Source: Blastococcus saxobsidens (GTDB lineage Bacteria > Actinomycetota > Actinomycetes > Mycobacteriales > Geodermatophilaceae). Taken from it: 64,000 nucleotides of DNA. Where the stretch lies: the NCBI RefSeq assembly GCF_010682065.1, contig NZ_JAAGWG010000015.1:1-64000 (forward strand). Reading direction: 5' to 3'. Position 1 is the stretch's first letter. Each line of letters begins with the position of its first letter. Below the pieces are notes generated by a model, which saw only the letters and a program-made list of their open reading frames with translations, was not told where the DNA came from and made no database searches. Shown one piece after another: positions 8,881 to 17,268 of this stretch. The position numbers and the translations under genes are program-made.

Positions 8881-9186
8881 GTGCCCCGTCGCCGTCCACG
8901 AGCCGGCTCGAGGCCTTCGGGTCGCGAGCCGGCTCGTCGCGTCGATCCGGTCGAGGAGGCGGCGGACGGCGACTGGGTGGTGCGGGCCCTCACCGGCTCG
9001 GCCACGGGGAAGACCTACCGGTGCCCCGGGTGCGACCAGGAGATCCGGCCGGGCACGCCGCACGTGGTGACCTGGCCGGCGTACGCCCGCGACTCCGACC
9101 TGGAGCCCTGGGACGTCGAGTCCTCGGCCGACCGGCGTCGGCACTGGCACACCACCTGCTGGCGCTCCCGCGACCGACGGCGCTGA
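8881..9186 (+). CDS. Conserved actinobacterial zinc-finger-like small protein
   Basis: 101 residues, starting at a GTG three bases after the dehydrogenase stop, so it is probably co-translated. The N-terminus is Arg/Pro-rich. The core YRCPGCDQEIRPGTPHVV followed by HWHTTCW supplies Cys, Cys, His and Cys in a pattern like a treble-clef zinc site. This matches a widespread actinobacterial family often mislabelled ATP/GTP-binding protein. Biochemical function is unknown. Confidence 0.8.
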   Translation: MPRRRPRAGSRPSGREPARRVDPVEEAADGDWVVRALTGSATGKTYRCPGCDQEIRPGTPHVVTWPAYARDSDLEPWDVESSADRRRHWHTTCWRSRDRRR

Positions 9187-9217
9187 AGAAGGACCCCGCT
9201 GCCCCCCACGCCTCGCG

Positions 9218-9306
9218 AGCTCGGCGCGGGCCCCTGCAGCGGGGCCGTTCCATCAACTCACCAGCTCGGCGCGGGCCCCTGCAGCGGGGCCGTTCCATCA
9301 GCTCAC
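9218..9306. repeat. Tandem 45-bp direct repeat, each unit a terminator-like hairpin
   Basis: Units at 9218-9261 and 9263-9306 are almost identical (43 of 44 bases). Each contains GGCCCC-TGCAGC-GGGGCC, a 6-bp stem with a 6-base loop, between the convergent genes ending at 9186 and 9298. The second unit includes the last codons and stop of the sortase gene, and the first unit repeats those codons, so the array looks like a duplication of gene end plus terminator. Confidence 0.8.
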
Positions 9307-10605
9307 GAGCTCGGCCGAGACCACGACGTTGTCCCGGTAGCCGCCCGTCCGCCGGTCGAACGGGCCGCCGCAGGTGATCAGCCGGAGCTCGGCCGCGGAC
9401 ACCGGCGCGTAGACCCGCTCGCCCGGGAAAGCGCTCTTGGCGTGCCGGTCGACGGCGGTGACGCGGAACCGCGCGACGCTGCCGTCGGCGCGGTCCACCA
9501 GCACCTCGTCGCCGGGGACGACCCCGGACAGCCCGGCGAGCACACCCGGGCGGCCGGCCCAGTCCACGTGGCCGGTGAGCACCGCCGGACCGGGAGCGCC
9601 CGGGAGCGGGCCGCCGGTGAACCAGCCTGCCACGGCCGGGTCCGCGGGTGGCACCAGCGCGCCGGCGCCGTCCAGGCCGGCTCCGGCCACCGCTCCGTCG
9701 ATCCCGGCGGCCGGCACCCGCAGCCGCACGGGGGCCGCTACCGTCGCCGCCGCGCGGACCGGGGGAGCGGGCGGAGCGACGGCGGCGACGAGCCGGTCGA
9801 GGAACCCACCGCTCCCCGGCCCGCCGCCCGCCTCGACACCGCCGACGGGCCGCACCGCCGGGCCGGCCGCGTCGAGGACCGCGCGCAGGGTGGGTCCGTC
9901 CGGACCGGTGAGGGCCAGCAGCGTGACGACCGCACCGGCCGGTAGGTCCACCGGCACGTCGTCGGACCCGCCGGAGACCCGGGCCAGGTGCCGGCCGCCG
10001 GGTACCAGCACGTAGCCGCCGGTGCCCGGCCACGCGAGCCCGTCGGCCAGCACGGGGCCACCGTCCAGCACGACGTCCACCGGGGGCAGCCCGGCGGCGG
10101 CAGCCAGGACACGGACCCGGGCCGAGCCCGCCGGGGGAGCGCTCAGGTCGTCGGGCACCGTCGCCAGGACGAGATCGGCGAAGGGGCCGACGACGGTCAC
10201 CGTGCTCGCACCGCCGGGCTCCAGCCGCACCCGCATCGACAGCACCGGCGGCACGCCCGCGGGGGAGCCCGCCGCGCGGACGCCGACCGCCCACTCGCCG
10301 GCCGTCAGCTCCTGGAAGCCGCTCACGTCGCCGTGGGCCAGGTGCTGGACGACCGTGGGTCCCGGGTCGGTGAGGACGGTGCCGGGTGCCGCGGCCGGGC
10401 TGAGCGTGACGTCGACGGCCGGGGTGTCGGGGGAGAGGTGGGCGACGCGGAGGGTCGCGGTCCCCGGCTCGTCCGCCGCGGCCGGCGGTGGCGACCAGAG
10501 ACCGGCCAGGAGCACACCCAGCAGCACACCCAGCAGCACACCCAGCAGCAGGGCCACGACAGCCGGCAGCCCGCGGACCGACCGGACCCGGTGGTCCGTG
10601 GGCAC
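9298..10605 (-). CDS. DUF4397 domain fused to a class F-like sortase
   Basis: 435 residues. An N-terminal signal/anchor (residues about 10-37, built of LLGV repeats) is followed by a DUF4397 domain (about 48-230: TATLRVAHLSPDTPAVDV, then two beta-sandwich repeats). A Pro/Ala linker leads to a C-terminal sortase (about 285-435). Catalytic residues are visible: H346 in VLTGHVDW, C412 in LRLITCGGPFD and R424 in GGYRDNVVV. Sortases join surface proteins to other molecules at an LPxTG-like signal; class F enzymes of actinobacteria have unclear substrates. The start is a GTG at 10605 without a visible ribosome-binding site. It lies 29 bases downstream of the FilP-like gene on the same strand. Confidence 0.85.
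   Translation of the reverse strand: MPTDHRVRSVRGLPAVVALLLGVLLGVLLGVLLAGLWSPPPAAADEPGTATLRVAHLSPDTPAVDVTLSPAAAPGTVLTDPGPTVVQHLAHGDVSGFQELTAGEWAVGVRAAGSPAGVPPVLSMRVRLEPGGASTVTVVGPFADLVLATVPDDLSAPPAGSARVRVLAAAAGLPPVDVVLDGGPVLADGLAWPGTGGYVLVPGGRHLARVSGGSDDVPVDLPAGAVVTLLALTGPDGPTLRAVLDAAGPAVRPVGGVEAGGGPGSGGFLDRLVAAVAPPAPPVRAAATVAAPVRLRVPAAGIDGAVAGAGLDGAGALVPPADPAVAGWFTGGPLPGAPGPAVLTGHVDWAGRPGVLAGLSGVVPGDEVLVDRADGSVARFRVTAVDRHAKSAFPGERVYAPVSAAELRLITCGGPFDRRTGGYRDNVVVSAELVS
10511..10546. repeat. Three perfect 12-bp tandem repeats in the sortase signal region
   Basis: AGCACACCCAGC occurs three times without interruption. On the coding (minus) strand each unit adds the four residues LLGV-type to the transmembrane core. 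Length changes would stay in frame and alter only the hydrophobic segment. Confidence 0.9.
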
Positions 10606-10634
10606 GGGGGCTGCCGGGAGGTGCTGGGAGGGGA

Positions 10635-11888
10635 TTACGAGCGCCCCTGGCCCACCGGCTGGTCGATCTCCTGGGTGCTGCCGGACTGCGACCCGGGAGT
10701 GGAACCGGTCGTGCTGCCCTGCCGCGAGGGGAGCGGGAGCTGCCGGGTGGTCGGCTCACCGGAGCGCTGCGGCGTCGGCGCCGGGAAGGTCGCGGTGACC
10801 GGGTCCGGCCGGGTCGGCTGGCGGGCGGCGGCTGCCTCGCTCTCACCACGGTTGACCTGCACGGCCGGCTGCTGCCCGGTCTGCGGCCCGGCGACAGGCG
10901 CCGGGGACTGGGCGGCGGGCTGGGCCGCGGGGGCAGCCGGGGCCGTCGTCGGCTGGGCGGCCTGCGGCGGGACCGCCGGCTCCGCGGACGCGGCGGCCGG
11001 CTCCGGCGCGGAGGGCTCGGTGGTCTTCGCCGGCGCCTGGGACGCCACGGCGCGGCGGTCGGCGTCGGCGTCGTCGCGGGCCTGCTGGGCACGGTCGCTG
11101 AGGTCGGGCAGCCCGTCGAGCAGGCGGCGGGCCTGCACCAGCCGTCCGGTCAGCTCGTCCCGCACCTCGCGGATGGCCTCGGCGCGGGCCTCGCCCTCGG
11201 CGACCAGCTGCGCGGCGTGCTGCTCGGCGGCGGCGATCCGCTGCCGGGCGGCCTGCGTGGAGACGCGCTCGCGCTCCTCCTCGACCCGGGCAGCCTCCGC
11301 ACGGCGGGCGCGCTGCGCGATGTCGAAGTCCTCCTCGACCTTGGCGCGGCGGGCCTGCGACTCGGCGTCCAGGCGGGCCACGCGCTCCTGTGCCTTGGCC
11401 ACCAGCTCGTCGGCGCGGATCTGGGCCTTCTGGGCGATCTGCTCGGCGGTCTGCCGGGCCTCGGCGATCATCCGCTCGACCTCGGCCTGCCCGGCGGCGT
11501 GGCGCTCGAGCAGTGCCCGCTCCTCGGCGGCGGTCTGCTCGCGGACGGCCATCGCGTCGGCCTCGGCGGCGCGGCGGATCTCGCCCGCCTCCTCCTCGGC
11601 CAGCTGCAGCATGTGCTGGATGCGCTCGCTGATGTTCTCGAACGTGGGGGCGGCGGCGGTCGCGGCCTTGCGGCGCAGCGACTCGATCTCGCCGTGCAGG
11701 GCCGACAGCTGGCTGGCCATGTCGGCGGTGCGCGCCACGGCGGCGTCGCGGTCGGCCAGCGCGATGCGGAAGTCGGCCTCGAGCCGCTCGATCGTGTCGG
11801 CGACCTGGCTGCGGTCGTACCCCCGCAGGACGACGTCGAACGAGTGCTGTGCCTCGTGCATCGGAAGATCGCGGCGGGGGTCGCTCAT
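10635..11888 (-). CDS. FilP/DivIVA-like coiled-coil protein
   Basis: 417 residues. A short DivIVA-like head (HSFDVVLRGYDRSQVADTIERL, residues 15-36) is followed by a long heptad-rich, Ala/Glu/Arg-rich coiled coil (about 38-285). A disordered Pro/Ala/Gln/Thr tail completes it (about 290-417). The layout resembles the Streptomyces polar-growth proteins FilP and Scy, often annotated cellulose-binding protein, suggesting a cytoskeletal or cell-envelope scaffold. The ATG at 11888 has GAGGAT six bases upstream, compatible with a leaderless transcript. It is followed closely by the sortase gene, so a shared surface/wall function is possible but unproven. Confidence 0.8.
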   Translation of the reverse strand: MSDPRRDLPMHEAQHSFDVVLRGYDRSQVADTIERLEADFRIALADRDAAVARTADMASQLSALHGEIESLRRKAATAAAPTFENISERIQHMLQLAEEEAGEIRRAAEADAMAVREQTAAEERALLERHAAGQAEVERMIAEARQTAEQIAQKAQIRADELVAKAQERVARLDAESQARRAKVEEDFDIAQRARRAEAARVEEERERVSTQAARQRIAAAEQHAAQLVAEGEARAEAIREVRDELTGRLVQARRLLDGLPDLSDRAQQARDDADADRRAVASQAPAKTTEPSAPEPAAASAEPAVPPQAAQPTTAPAAPAAQPAAQSPAPVAGPQTGQQPAVQVNRGESEAAAARQPTRPDPVTATFPAPTPQRSGEPTTRQLPLPSRQGSTTGSTPGSQSGSTQEIDQPVGQGRS

Positions 11889-11988
11889 GCGTCCATCCTC
11901 GCAGAAGGGGGAGGGCTCGTCACCGTCCCGGGGCCAGTGGAAATCCCAGCCGTCCCGAGCGTCCCTGGTGACACGCGGGACCGGTTCC

Positions 11989-12021
11989 CCGGTGGGGCCG
12001 GCGCGTCGCCGGCCCCACCGG
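11989..12021 (-). terminator. Strong hairpin downstream of ccr
   Basis: Fifteen-base perfect arms, CCGGTGGGGCCGGCG (11989-12003) and its complement at 12007-12021, close a 3-base loop. It lies 8 bases past the ccr stop on the minus strand and separates ccr from the FilP-like gene. Confidence 0.85.
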
Positions 12022-12029
12022 GCGCAGCA

Positions 12030-13361
12030 TCAGATGCCGCGGAAGCGGTTGATCGCCTCGAGGTGCTTCTCGCGCTTCTCGGCGTCCTTGACGCCCAGCC
12101 CCTCCTCGGGGGAGAGGGTCAGGACGCCGACCTTGCCCTGGTGGGCGTTCTTGTGGACGTCGAGGGCGGCCTGGCCGACGTCGGCCATCGGGTAGACCTT
12201 GGACAGCGTCGGGTGGATGAGGCCCTTGTCGATGAGCCGGTTGGCCTCCCACGCCTCCTTGTAGTTCGCGAAGTGCGAGCTGAGGATGTTCTTGAGGTTC
12301 ATCCAGAGGTACCGGTTGTCGTACTGGTGCATGTAGCCGGTGGTCGAGGCGCAGGTGACGATCGTGCCGCCCTTCTTGGCGACGTAGACGCTGGCGCCGA
12401 AGGTCTCGCGGCCCGGGTGCTCGAAGACGATGTCGACGTCCTCGCCGCCGGTCAGCTCACGGATCTTCTTGCCCAGGCGCTGCCACTCCTTGGGGTCCTG
12501 GTTGTTCTCGTCCTTCCAGAACTTGTACTGCTCCGCGGACCGGTCGATGATCAGCTCGGCGCCCATCTTGCGGACGATCTCGGCCTTCTCGGGGCTGCTG
12601 ACCACGCAGACGGGGATCGCGCCGCCGTTGAGCGCCATCTGGGTGGCGTAGGAGCCCAGGCCGCCGGAGGCGCCCCAGATCAGCACGGTGTCGCCCTGCT
12701 TCATGTGGGCGCCGTTGCGGCTGACCAGCTGCCGGTAGGCGGTCGAGTTGACCAGGCCGGGGGCCGCCGCCTCCTCCCAGGAGAGGTGGGCGGGCTTGGG
12801 CATCAGCTGGTTGCTCTTGACCAGGGCCATCTCGGCGAGACCGCCGAAGTTGGTCTCGAAGCCCCAGATCCGCTGCTGCGGGTCCATCATCGTGTCGTCG
12901 TGCCCGGCCGGGTCCTCGAGCTCGACCGACAGGCAGTGCGCGACGACCTCGTCGCCCGGCTTCCACTTGTTGACGCCCGGGCCCACGCGCAGCACGACGC
13001 CGGCGAGGTCGGAGCCCACGATGTGGTACGGCAGGTCGTGGCGCTTGGTGAGCTCGGAGACCCGGCCGTAGCGCTCGAGGAAGCCGAAGGTCGAGACCGG
13101 CTCGAAGATCGACGTCCAGACGGTGTTGTAGTTCACCGAGGAGGCCATGACGGCCACGATCGCCTCGCCCGGGCCGAGCTCCGGGGTGGCGACCTCCTGG
13201 ACGTGCAGCGACTTGCGCGGGTCCTTGTCCTTGGTGGCCACCCCCTCGAACATGGTCTGCTCGTCCTTGCGCACCACGACGGCGCGGTAGGACTCCGGCA
13301 CAGCCAGGCCGCCCAGCGCGTCCAGCTGGTCGGCGAGGATGGCGTCCCTGATCTCGTTCAC
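12030..13361 (-). CDS. ccr: Crotonyl-CoA carboxylase/reductase
   Basis: 443 residues of the medium-chain dehydrogenase superfamily. It reductively carboxylates crotonyl-CoA with CO2 and NADPH to (2S)-ethylmalonyl-CoA, the key step of the ethylmalonyl-CoA pathway. All four CO2-pocket residues known from the Kitasatospora enzyme are present with constant offset: N79, F168-E169 (WGFETNFGG) and H363 (ILSSHFANYKEA). The NADPH-binding loop is IWGASGGLGSYATQMA (about 228-243). Full length for the family. The ATG at 13361 has GGGAG upstream. Its promoter carries the perfect form of the shared palindrome. The epimerase gene lies just upstream on the same strand but ccr seems to have its own promoter. 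Confidence 0.97.
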   Translation of the reverse strand: MNEIRDAILADQLDALGGLAVPESYRAVVVRKDEQTMFEGVATKDKDPRKSLHVQEVATPELGPGEAIVAVMASSVNYNTVWTSIFEPVSTFGFLERYGRVSELTKRHDLPYHIVGSDLAGVVLRVGPGVNKWKPGDEVVAHCLSVELEDPAGHDDTMMDPQQRIWGFETNFGGLAEMALVKSNQLMPKPAHLSWEEAAAPGLVNSTAYRQLVSRNGAHMKQGDTVLIWGASGGLGSYATQMALNGGAIPVCVVSSPEKAEIVRKMGAELIIDRSAEQYKFWKDENNQDPKEWQRLGKKIRELTGGEDVDIVFEHPGRETFGASVYVAKKGGTIVTCASTTGYMHQYDNRYLWMNLKNILSSHFANYKEAWEANRLIDKGLIHPTLSKVYPMADVGQAALDVHKNAHQGKVGVLTLSPEEGLGVKDAEKREKHLEAINRFRGI

Positions 13362-13424
13362 GCGTACTCCCGGGTCGTCTGCGGCCGTCGTCGGCCGGGC
13401 TCGGAGGGCGGTGCGGGTTCGGCG

Positions 13425-13442
13425 ATGTTACCGGTCGGTAAC
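13425..13442 (-). promoter_or_regulatory. ccr promoter with perfect GTTACCG-N2-CGGTAAC operator
   Basis: GTTACCGGTCGGTAAC at 13427-13442 has perfect 7-bp arms. Read on the minus strand, the end of the palindrome (TAAC) plus the next two bases forms TAACAT (13430-13425), a TANNNT -10 hexamer. RNA polymerase and a dimeric repressor would therefore compete directly. The predicted start is about 57 bases before the ccr ATG. Confidence 0.65.
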
Positions 13443-13459
13443 CGCGCCGGTGGGGCGGG

Positions 13460-13936
13460 TCAGTGCGAAGGGGTGGCGGCGGGCTCGACGAGCTCCACCA
13501 GGACGCCGCCGGCGTCCTTCGGATGGATGAAGTTCACCCGGCTGTCGGAGGTGCCGCGCTTGGGCACGTCGTAGAGCAGACGGAGGCCGCGCTCGCGCAG
13601 GGTCGCGCTGACCGCCTCGACGTCCTCCACCCGGAAGGCCAGCTGCTGCAGCCCCGGGCCGGAGCGCCCGATGAACTTGGCGATGGTCGACTCGGGGGTG
13701 AGCGGAGCGAGCAGCTGGATGCGGGTGTCGCCGTCGCCGACGGCGAGCATCGCCTCGCGTACGCCCTGCTCCTCGTTGGTCTCCTCGTGCACGGAGCGCA
13801 CCCCGAAGGCCTGGGAGTAGAAGGCGATCGCCTCGTCCAGGTCGGGGACGGCGATGCCCACGTGGTCGATGGTGGTGAACAGGCCGGCGGGCAGGCCCGT
13901 CGCGGCGCTGGCGTGATCGGCGTCGTTGGTGGTCAC
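13460..13936 (-). CDS. mce: Methylmalonyl/ethylmalonyl-CoA epimerase
   Basis: 158 residues from the GTG at 13936. It is a VOC-fold metalloenzyme that epimerises the (2S)/(2R) forms of methylmalonyl-CoA and, in this pathway, ethylmalonyl-CoA, linking Ccr to MeaA. Metal-ligand positions are seen at H25 (TTIDHVGIAV) and E148 (GGVLVELVEP). The middle segment reads GLQQLAFRV, where some homologues have His-His. The C-terminal half (LLYDVPKRGTSDSRVNFIHP) is typical of the family. The frame is open to 14014 but similarity starts after the chosen start. It lies immediately upstream of ccr and divergent from the thiolase gene. Confidence 0.93.
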   Translation of the reverse strand: MTTNDADHASAATGLPAGLFTTIDHVGIAVPDLDEAIAFYSQAFGVRSVHEETNEEQGVREAMLAVGDGDTRIQLLAPLTPESTIAKFIGRSGPGLQQLAFRVEDVEAVSATLRERGLRLLYDVPKRGTSDSRVNFIHPKDAGGVLVELVEPAATPSH

Positions 13937-13943
13937 GCGGGCA

Positions 13944-13957
13944 TCTTGCAGGCAAGA
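13944..13957. promoter_or_regulatory. Short palindrome just upstream of the epimerase start
   Basis: TCTTGC and GCAAGA arms with a 2-base spacer form a 14-bp palindrome 7 bases before the GTG. It would overlap a -10 region placed at CAAGAT on the minus strand. It differs from the GTTACC-type sites. Regulatory role is inferred from position only. Confidence 0.35.
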
Positions 13958-14080
13958 CGTCTGGGACGACAGCTCGAAGTGGCACGGCTCACGCGCCCGC
14001 GTGACCGCGACCACACTCCTCGGACTGCCGCAGGCCGGGGCGCCGTCCTATCCTTCCCGGCAAGGCCCGGCGCCGTGCCT

Positions 14081-14105
14081 GGCCGTGACCTGCCTGGTCA
14101 CGGCC
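14081..14105 (+). promoter_or_regulatory. Stem-loop in the 5' leader of the thiolase gene
   Basis: Perfect 10-bp arms GGCCGTGACC (14081-14090) and GGTCACGGCC (14096-14105) enclose a 5-base loop. A possible -10, TATCCT at 14049-14054, would place the hairpin about 20 bases into a leader of roughly 105 bases. It could be an attenuator, an mRNA-stability element or a DNA operator. Confidence 0.45.
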
Positions 14106-14166
14106 GCTCGCGGTGCTTCGGAGACAACGTGGTCGCCACCGGCGGCGGCCCGGCACTGGAGGCAGC

Positions 14167-15357
14167 ATGTCCCGCTCGGTCATCGTCAGCGGCGCCCGTA
14201 CCCCGATGGGCCGGCTCCTCGGCTCGCTCAAGGACTTCTCCGCCGCCGACCTCGGTGGCTTCGCGATCAAGGCGGCCCTCGAGCGCGCCGGCGTCAGCGG
14301 CGACCAGGTCGACTACGTGATCATGGGCCAGGTCATCCAGGCCGGTGCCGGGCAGAACCCCGCCCGCCCGGCGGCCGTCAACGGCGGCATCCCGATGTCG
14401 GTGCCGGCGCTGACCATCAACAAGGTCTGCCTCTCGGGCCTGTCGGCCATCGCGATGGCCGACCAGCTCATCCGCGCCGGCGAGTACGACATCGTCGTCG
14501 CCGGTGGCATGGAGTCGATGACGCAGGCGCCGCACATCCTGGCGAACTCGCGCACCGGCACCAAGTACGGCGACACCAAGCTCATCGACTCGATGGCCCA
14601 CGACGGCCTCTCCGACACCTTCGACCAGGTGGCGATGGGCGAGCTGACCGAGAAGGCCAACTCCCGGTACGACCTGACCCGCGAGGAGCAGGACGAGTTC
14701 GCCGCGGCCAGCCACCAGAAGGCCGCGCGGTCGCACAAGGACGGCGTCTTCGCCGAGTCGATCACCCCGGTGCTCATCCCGCAGCGCAAGGGCGACCCGA
14801 TCGAGTTCACCGACGACGAGGGCATCCGTCCCGACACGACGGCGGAGAGCCTGTCGAAGCTGAAGCCGGCCTTCGCCAAGGACGGCACGATCACCGCCGG
14901 CACCGCCTCGCAGATCTCCGACGGCGCCTGCGCGGTCGTGGTCATGAGCGCGGCCAAGGCCGCCGAGCTCGGCATCACCCCGATCGCGGAGATCGGCGCG
15001 CACGGCGTCGTCGCCGGTCCGGACGCCACCCTGCAGAGCCAGCCGTCGCGCGCGATCCAGAAGGCCTGCGCGCGGGAGGGCATCGACCCCAAGGACCTCG
15101 ACGTCGTCGAGCTCAACGAGGCCTTCGCCGCCGTCGGCATCGTCTCCACCCGCGAGCTGGGCATCGACCCCGAGAAGGTCAACCCCAACGGTGGCGCCAT
15201 CGCGCTGGGCCACCCGGTCGGCATGAGCGGCGCCCGCGTGGTCCTCGACGTCGCGCTGGAGATCCGTCGCCGGGGCCTGAAGGTCGGCGCCGCCGCGCTG
15301 TGCGGCGGCGGTGGTCAGGGCGACGCCCTGATCCTGCACGCGCCCACCGGCGCGTGA
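14167..15357 (+). CDS. Acetyl-CoA C-acetyltransferase (thiolase)
   Basis: 396 residues, full length for a biosynthetic-type thiolase that condenses two acetyl-CoA to acetoacetyl-CoA, the entry to the ethylmalonyl-CoA route. Visible catalytic elements are C88 in [10 protein letters not shown], the NEAFA motif ([11 protein letters not shown]), the [10 protein letters not shown] histidine and the C-terminal CGGGGQGDA cysteine. The ATG at 14167 follows GGAGG (14158-14162). Its stop overlaps the start of meaB by GTGA, so the two are translationally coupled. Confidence 0.95.
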   Translation: MSRSVIVSGARTPMGRLLGSLKDFSAADLGGFAIKAALERAGVSGDQVDYVIMGQVIQAGAGQNPARPAAVNGGIPMSVPALTINKVCLSGLSAIAMADQLIRAGEYDIVVAGGMESMTQAPHILANSRTGTKYGDTKLIDSMAHDGLSDTFDQVAMGELTEKANSRYDLTREEQDEFAAASHQKAARSHKDGVFAESITPVLIPQRKGDPIEFTDDEGIRPDTTAESLSKLKPAFAKDGTITAGTASQISDGACAVVVMSAAKAAELGITPIAEIGAHGVVAGPDATLQSQPSRAIQKACAREGIDPKDLDVVELNEAFAAVGIVSTRELGIDPEKVNPNGGAIALGHPVGMSGARVVLDVALEIRRRGLKVGAAALCGGGGQGDALILHAPTGA

Positions 15358-16379
15358 CCTCGGACGGCCTCGCGGTCCAGCCCGACGCCTCCGCCGCCCC
15401 TCGCGGGCGGCGGGGGCGCCGTGCTGTCGACGTCCCCACCCTCGTCGAGCGCGCCCGCGAGGGGGACGCGCGCGCCGTGGCGCGGCTGATCTCCCTGGTC
15501 GAGGACGCCAGCCCGGCCCTCCGGGAGGTCGCGGCGGCACTGGCCCCGCACACCGGCGGTGCCCAGGTCATCGGGCTGACCGGCTCACCGGGCGTCGGCA
15601 AGTCGACGTCGACGACGGCGCTGGTGCGCGCGCTGCGGCAGGCCGGAAAGCGGGTCGGCGTGCTGGCCGTCGACCCGTCGTCGCCGTTCTCCGGCGGCGC
15701 GCTGCTGGGCGACCGGGTGCGCATGCAGGACCACGCCGGCGACAGCGGCGTCTTCATCCGGTCCATGGCCTCCCGCGGGCACCTCGGCGGGCTGTCCTGG
15801 GCCACGCCGCAGGCGCTCCGGGTGCTCGACGCCGCGGGCTGCGACGTCGTGCTGATCGAGACCGTGGGTGTCGGGCAGTCCGAGCTCGAGATCGCCTCGC
15901 TGGCCGACACGACGCTGGTGCTGGTGGCCCCCGGGATGGGCGACGGCATCCAGGCGGCCAAGGCCGGGATCCTCGAGGTCGCCGACGTCTTCGTCGTCAA
16001 CAAGGCCGACCGGGACGGCGCCGACCAGACCGTCCGCGACCTCCGCTACATGCAGTCGCTCGGCGGCCGGCACTCCGAGGCCGGCAACTGGCGCCCGCCG
16101 ATCTGCCGGACCGTCGCCTCGCGCGACGCCGACAGCGGCGTGGACACCGTGCTGGAGAAGATCGAGGAGCACCGCCGGTGGCTGGAGTCCACCGGCGAGG
16201 GCCGCCGCCGGCGCGGCGAGCGCGCCGCCCGGGAGATCGAGGCGATCGCGCTGGCGACGCTCCGCAAGCGGATGGGCGACGTCCGCGGGTCGGCGGCGCT
16301 GGAGACGCTGGCCGGCCAGGTCGTCGACGGCGTCACCGATCCCTACCGCGCCGCCGACGAGCTGCTCAGCCGGCTGTAG
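15354..16379 (+). CDS. meaB: MeaB, GTPase chaperone of acyl-CoA mutases
   Basis: 341 residues of the MeaB/ArgK G3E GTPase family, which loads and protects adenosylcobalamin in methylmalonyl-, ethylmalonyl- or isobutyryl-CoA mutases. The P-loop [12 protein letters not shown] spans residues about 74-85. Further motifs are [18 protein letters not shown], the Walker B/switch ETVGVGQSE and the guanine-specificity motif NKAD. A basic, variable N-terminus of about 30 residues precedes the fold. The GTG at 15354 overlaps the thiolase stop. meaA and icmA in this window are the likely clients. The 3' end overlaps the convergent HTTM gene by 14 bp. Confidence 0.95.
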   Translation: MTSDGLAVQPDASAAPRGRRGRRAVDVPTLVERAREGDARAVARLISLVEDASPALREVAAALAPHTGGAQVIGLTGSPGVGKSTSTTALVRALRQAGKRVGVLAVDPSSPFSGGALLGDRVRMQDHAGDSGVFIRSMASRGHLGGLSWATPQALRVLDAAGCDVVLIETVGVGQSELEIASLADTTLVLVAPGMGDGIQAAKAGILEVADVFVVNKADRDGADQTVRDLRYMQSLGGRHSEAGNWRPPICRTVASRDADSGVDTVLEKIEEHRRWLESTGEGRRRRGERAAREIEAIALATLRKRMGDVRGSAALETLAGQVVDGVTDPYRAADELLSRL

Positions 16380-17268
16380 CCGCCGCCGGTGCGCCTGCGG
16401 CCGTGCGGGTGAACCGCGCGGTGAGCCGCTCCCACGGGAGGATCGACAGGATCGCCACGCAGTGCGGCAGGAAGATGATCGTGACGCCGGCGTAGACCAT
16501 CAGGTGGAAGCCGAGCAGGAACAGCACCAGCCCGATCCGCGCCCGGTCGCTGCGGGCCAGCAGGATCAGCGGGGCCAGGAACTCCATCACGAGCATCACC
16601 CACTGCGCCGTCCCGAGGAGCCACGGCAGCTCGAGGGTCCAGTTCGACAGGTCGGTGCCCCGGCGCAGCACCGCGCGGGTGAGGGTCGAGCCGGTCGGCC
16701 AGTCCCACCCGCCGAAGCGGATCTTGGCCCAGGCGGCGAGGAAGTAGGTGAGCATCACGGTCACCAGGACGGCGGCCATGGCCCAGCCCGCAGCCTCCGA
16801 GGGGCGCCGGTCGCGGAAGCGCGCCCGTCCGATCGTCGGCAGGACCGCGAGCGCCACGAGGAAGGCGATCCGGTCGTGGTCGACCTTGCCGTAGCTCATC
16901 GCGATCACCATCCACTCCCCGTAGAGGAGGAAGACGGCGGCGCCCAGCAGTCGGGGGGCCCGGCCGCTGGCGGCGGCCAGCGCGGCCAGCACCAGGGCCC
17001 ACTGCACCACGACGACGAGGGTCTCGGTGGGGGTCGGCAGGTGCAGCAGCCGGCCGACGAGCAGCGGCTGGTACCACTCCGGGGGCACGTCGGCGTGCGC
17101 CCGCACCCACGCGGTGGTGAGGAAGACGTCGATCGGGATGAACAGGTAGGCGATCACCCGGAAGACCGCGATCCGGGCCAGCGGCACGGGGCGGAACCAC
17201 CAGGCGCCGGGCCCGCGGGCGGAACCGGTCGGCCGGACCTCGGCCGGCTGTGCCCCCATCGTGGTCAT
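16366..17268 (-). CDS. HTTM-domain membrane protein
   Basis: 300 residues with about six to eight membrane segments. The HTTM fold, shared with vitamin-K-dependent gamma-carboxylase, is suggested by FRPVPLARIAVFRVIAYLF at the N-terminus and by WAKIRFGGWDWPTGSTLTRAV in the middle. Function in bacteria is generally unknown. The ATG at 17268 overlaps the stop of the upstream gene (ATGA), so the two form an operon, a pairing common in actinobacteria. The 3' end overlaps the end of meaB on the other strand. Confidence 0.8.
   Translation of the reverse strand: MTTMGAQPAEVRPTGSARGPGAWWFRPVPLARIAVFRVIAYLFIPIDVFLTTAWVRAHADVPPEWYQPLLVGRLLHLPTPTETLVVVVQWALVLAALAAASGRAPRLLGAAVFLLYGEWMVIAMSYGKVDHDRIAFLVALAVLPTIGRARFRDRRPSEAAGWAMAAVLVTVMLTYFLAAWAKIRFGGWDWPTGSTLTRAVLRRGTDLSNWTLELPWLLGTAQWVMLVMEFLAPLILLARSDRARIGLVLFLLGFHLMVYAGVTIIFLPHCVAILSILPWERLTARFTRTAAGAPAAATAG

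Noticed and set aside
10488-13574. Open frame of 1028 codons on the plus strand
   Set aside because: It is antisense to the FilP-like gene and ccr, both strongly supported.
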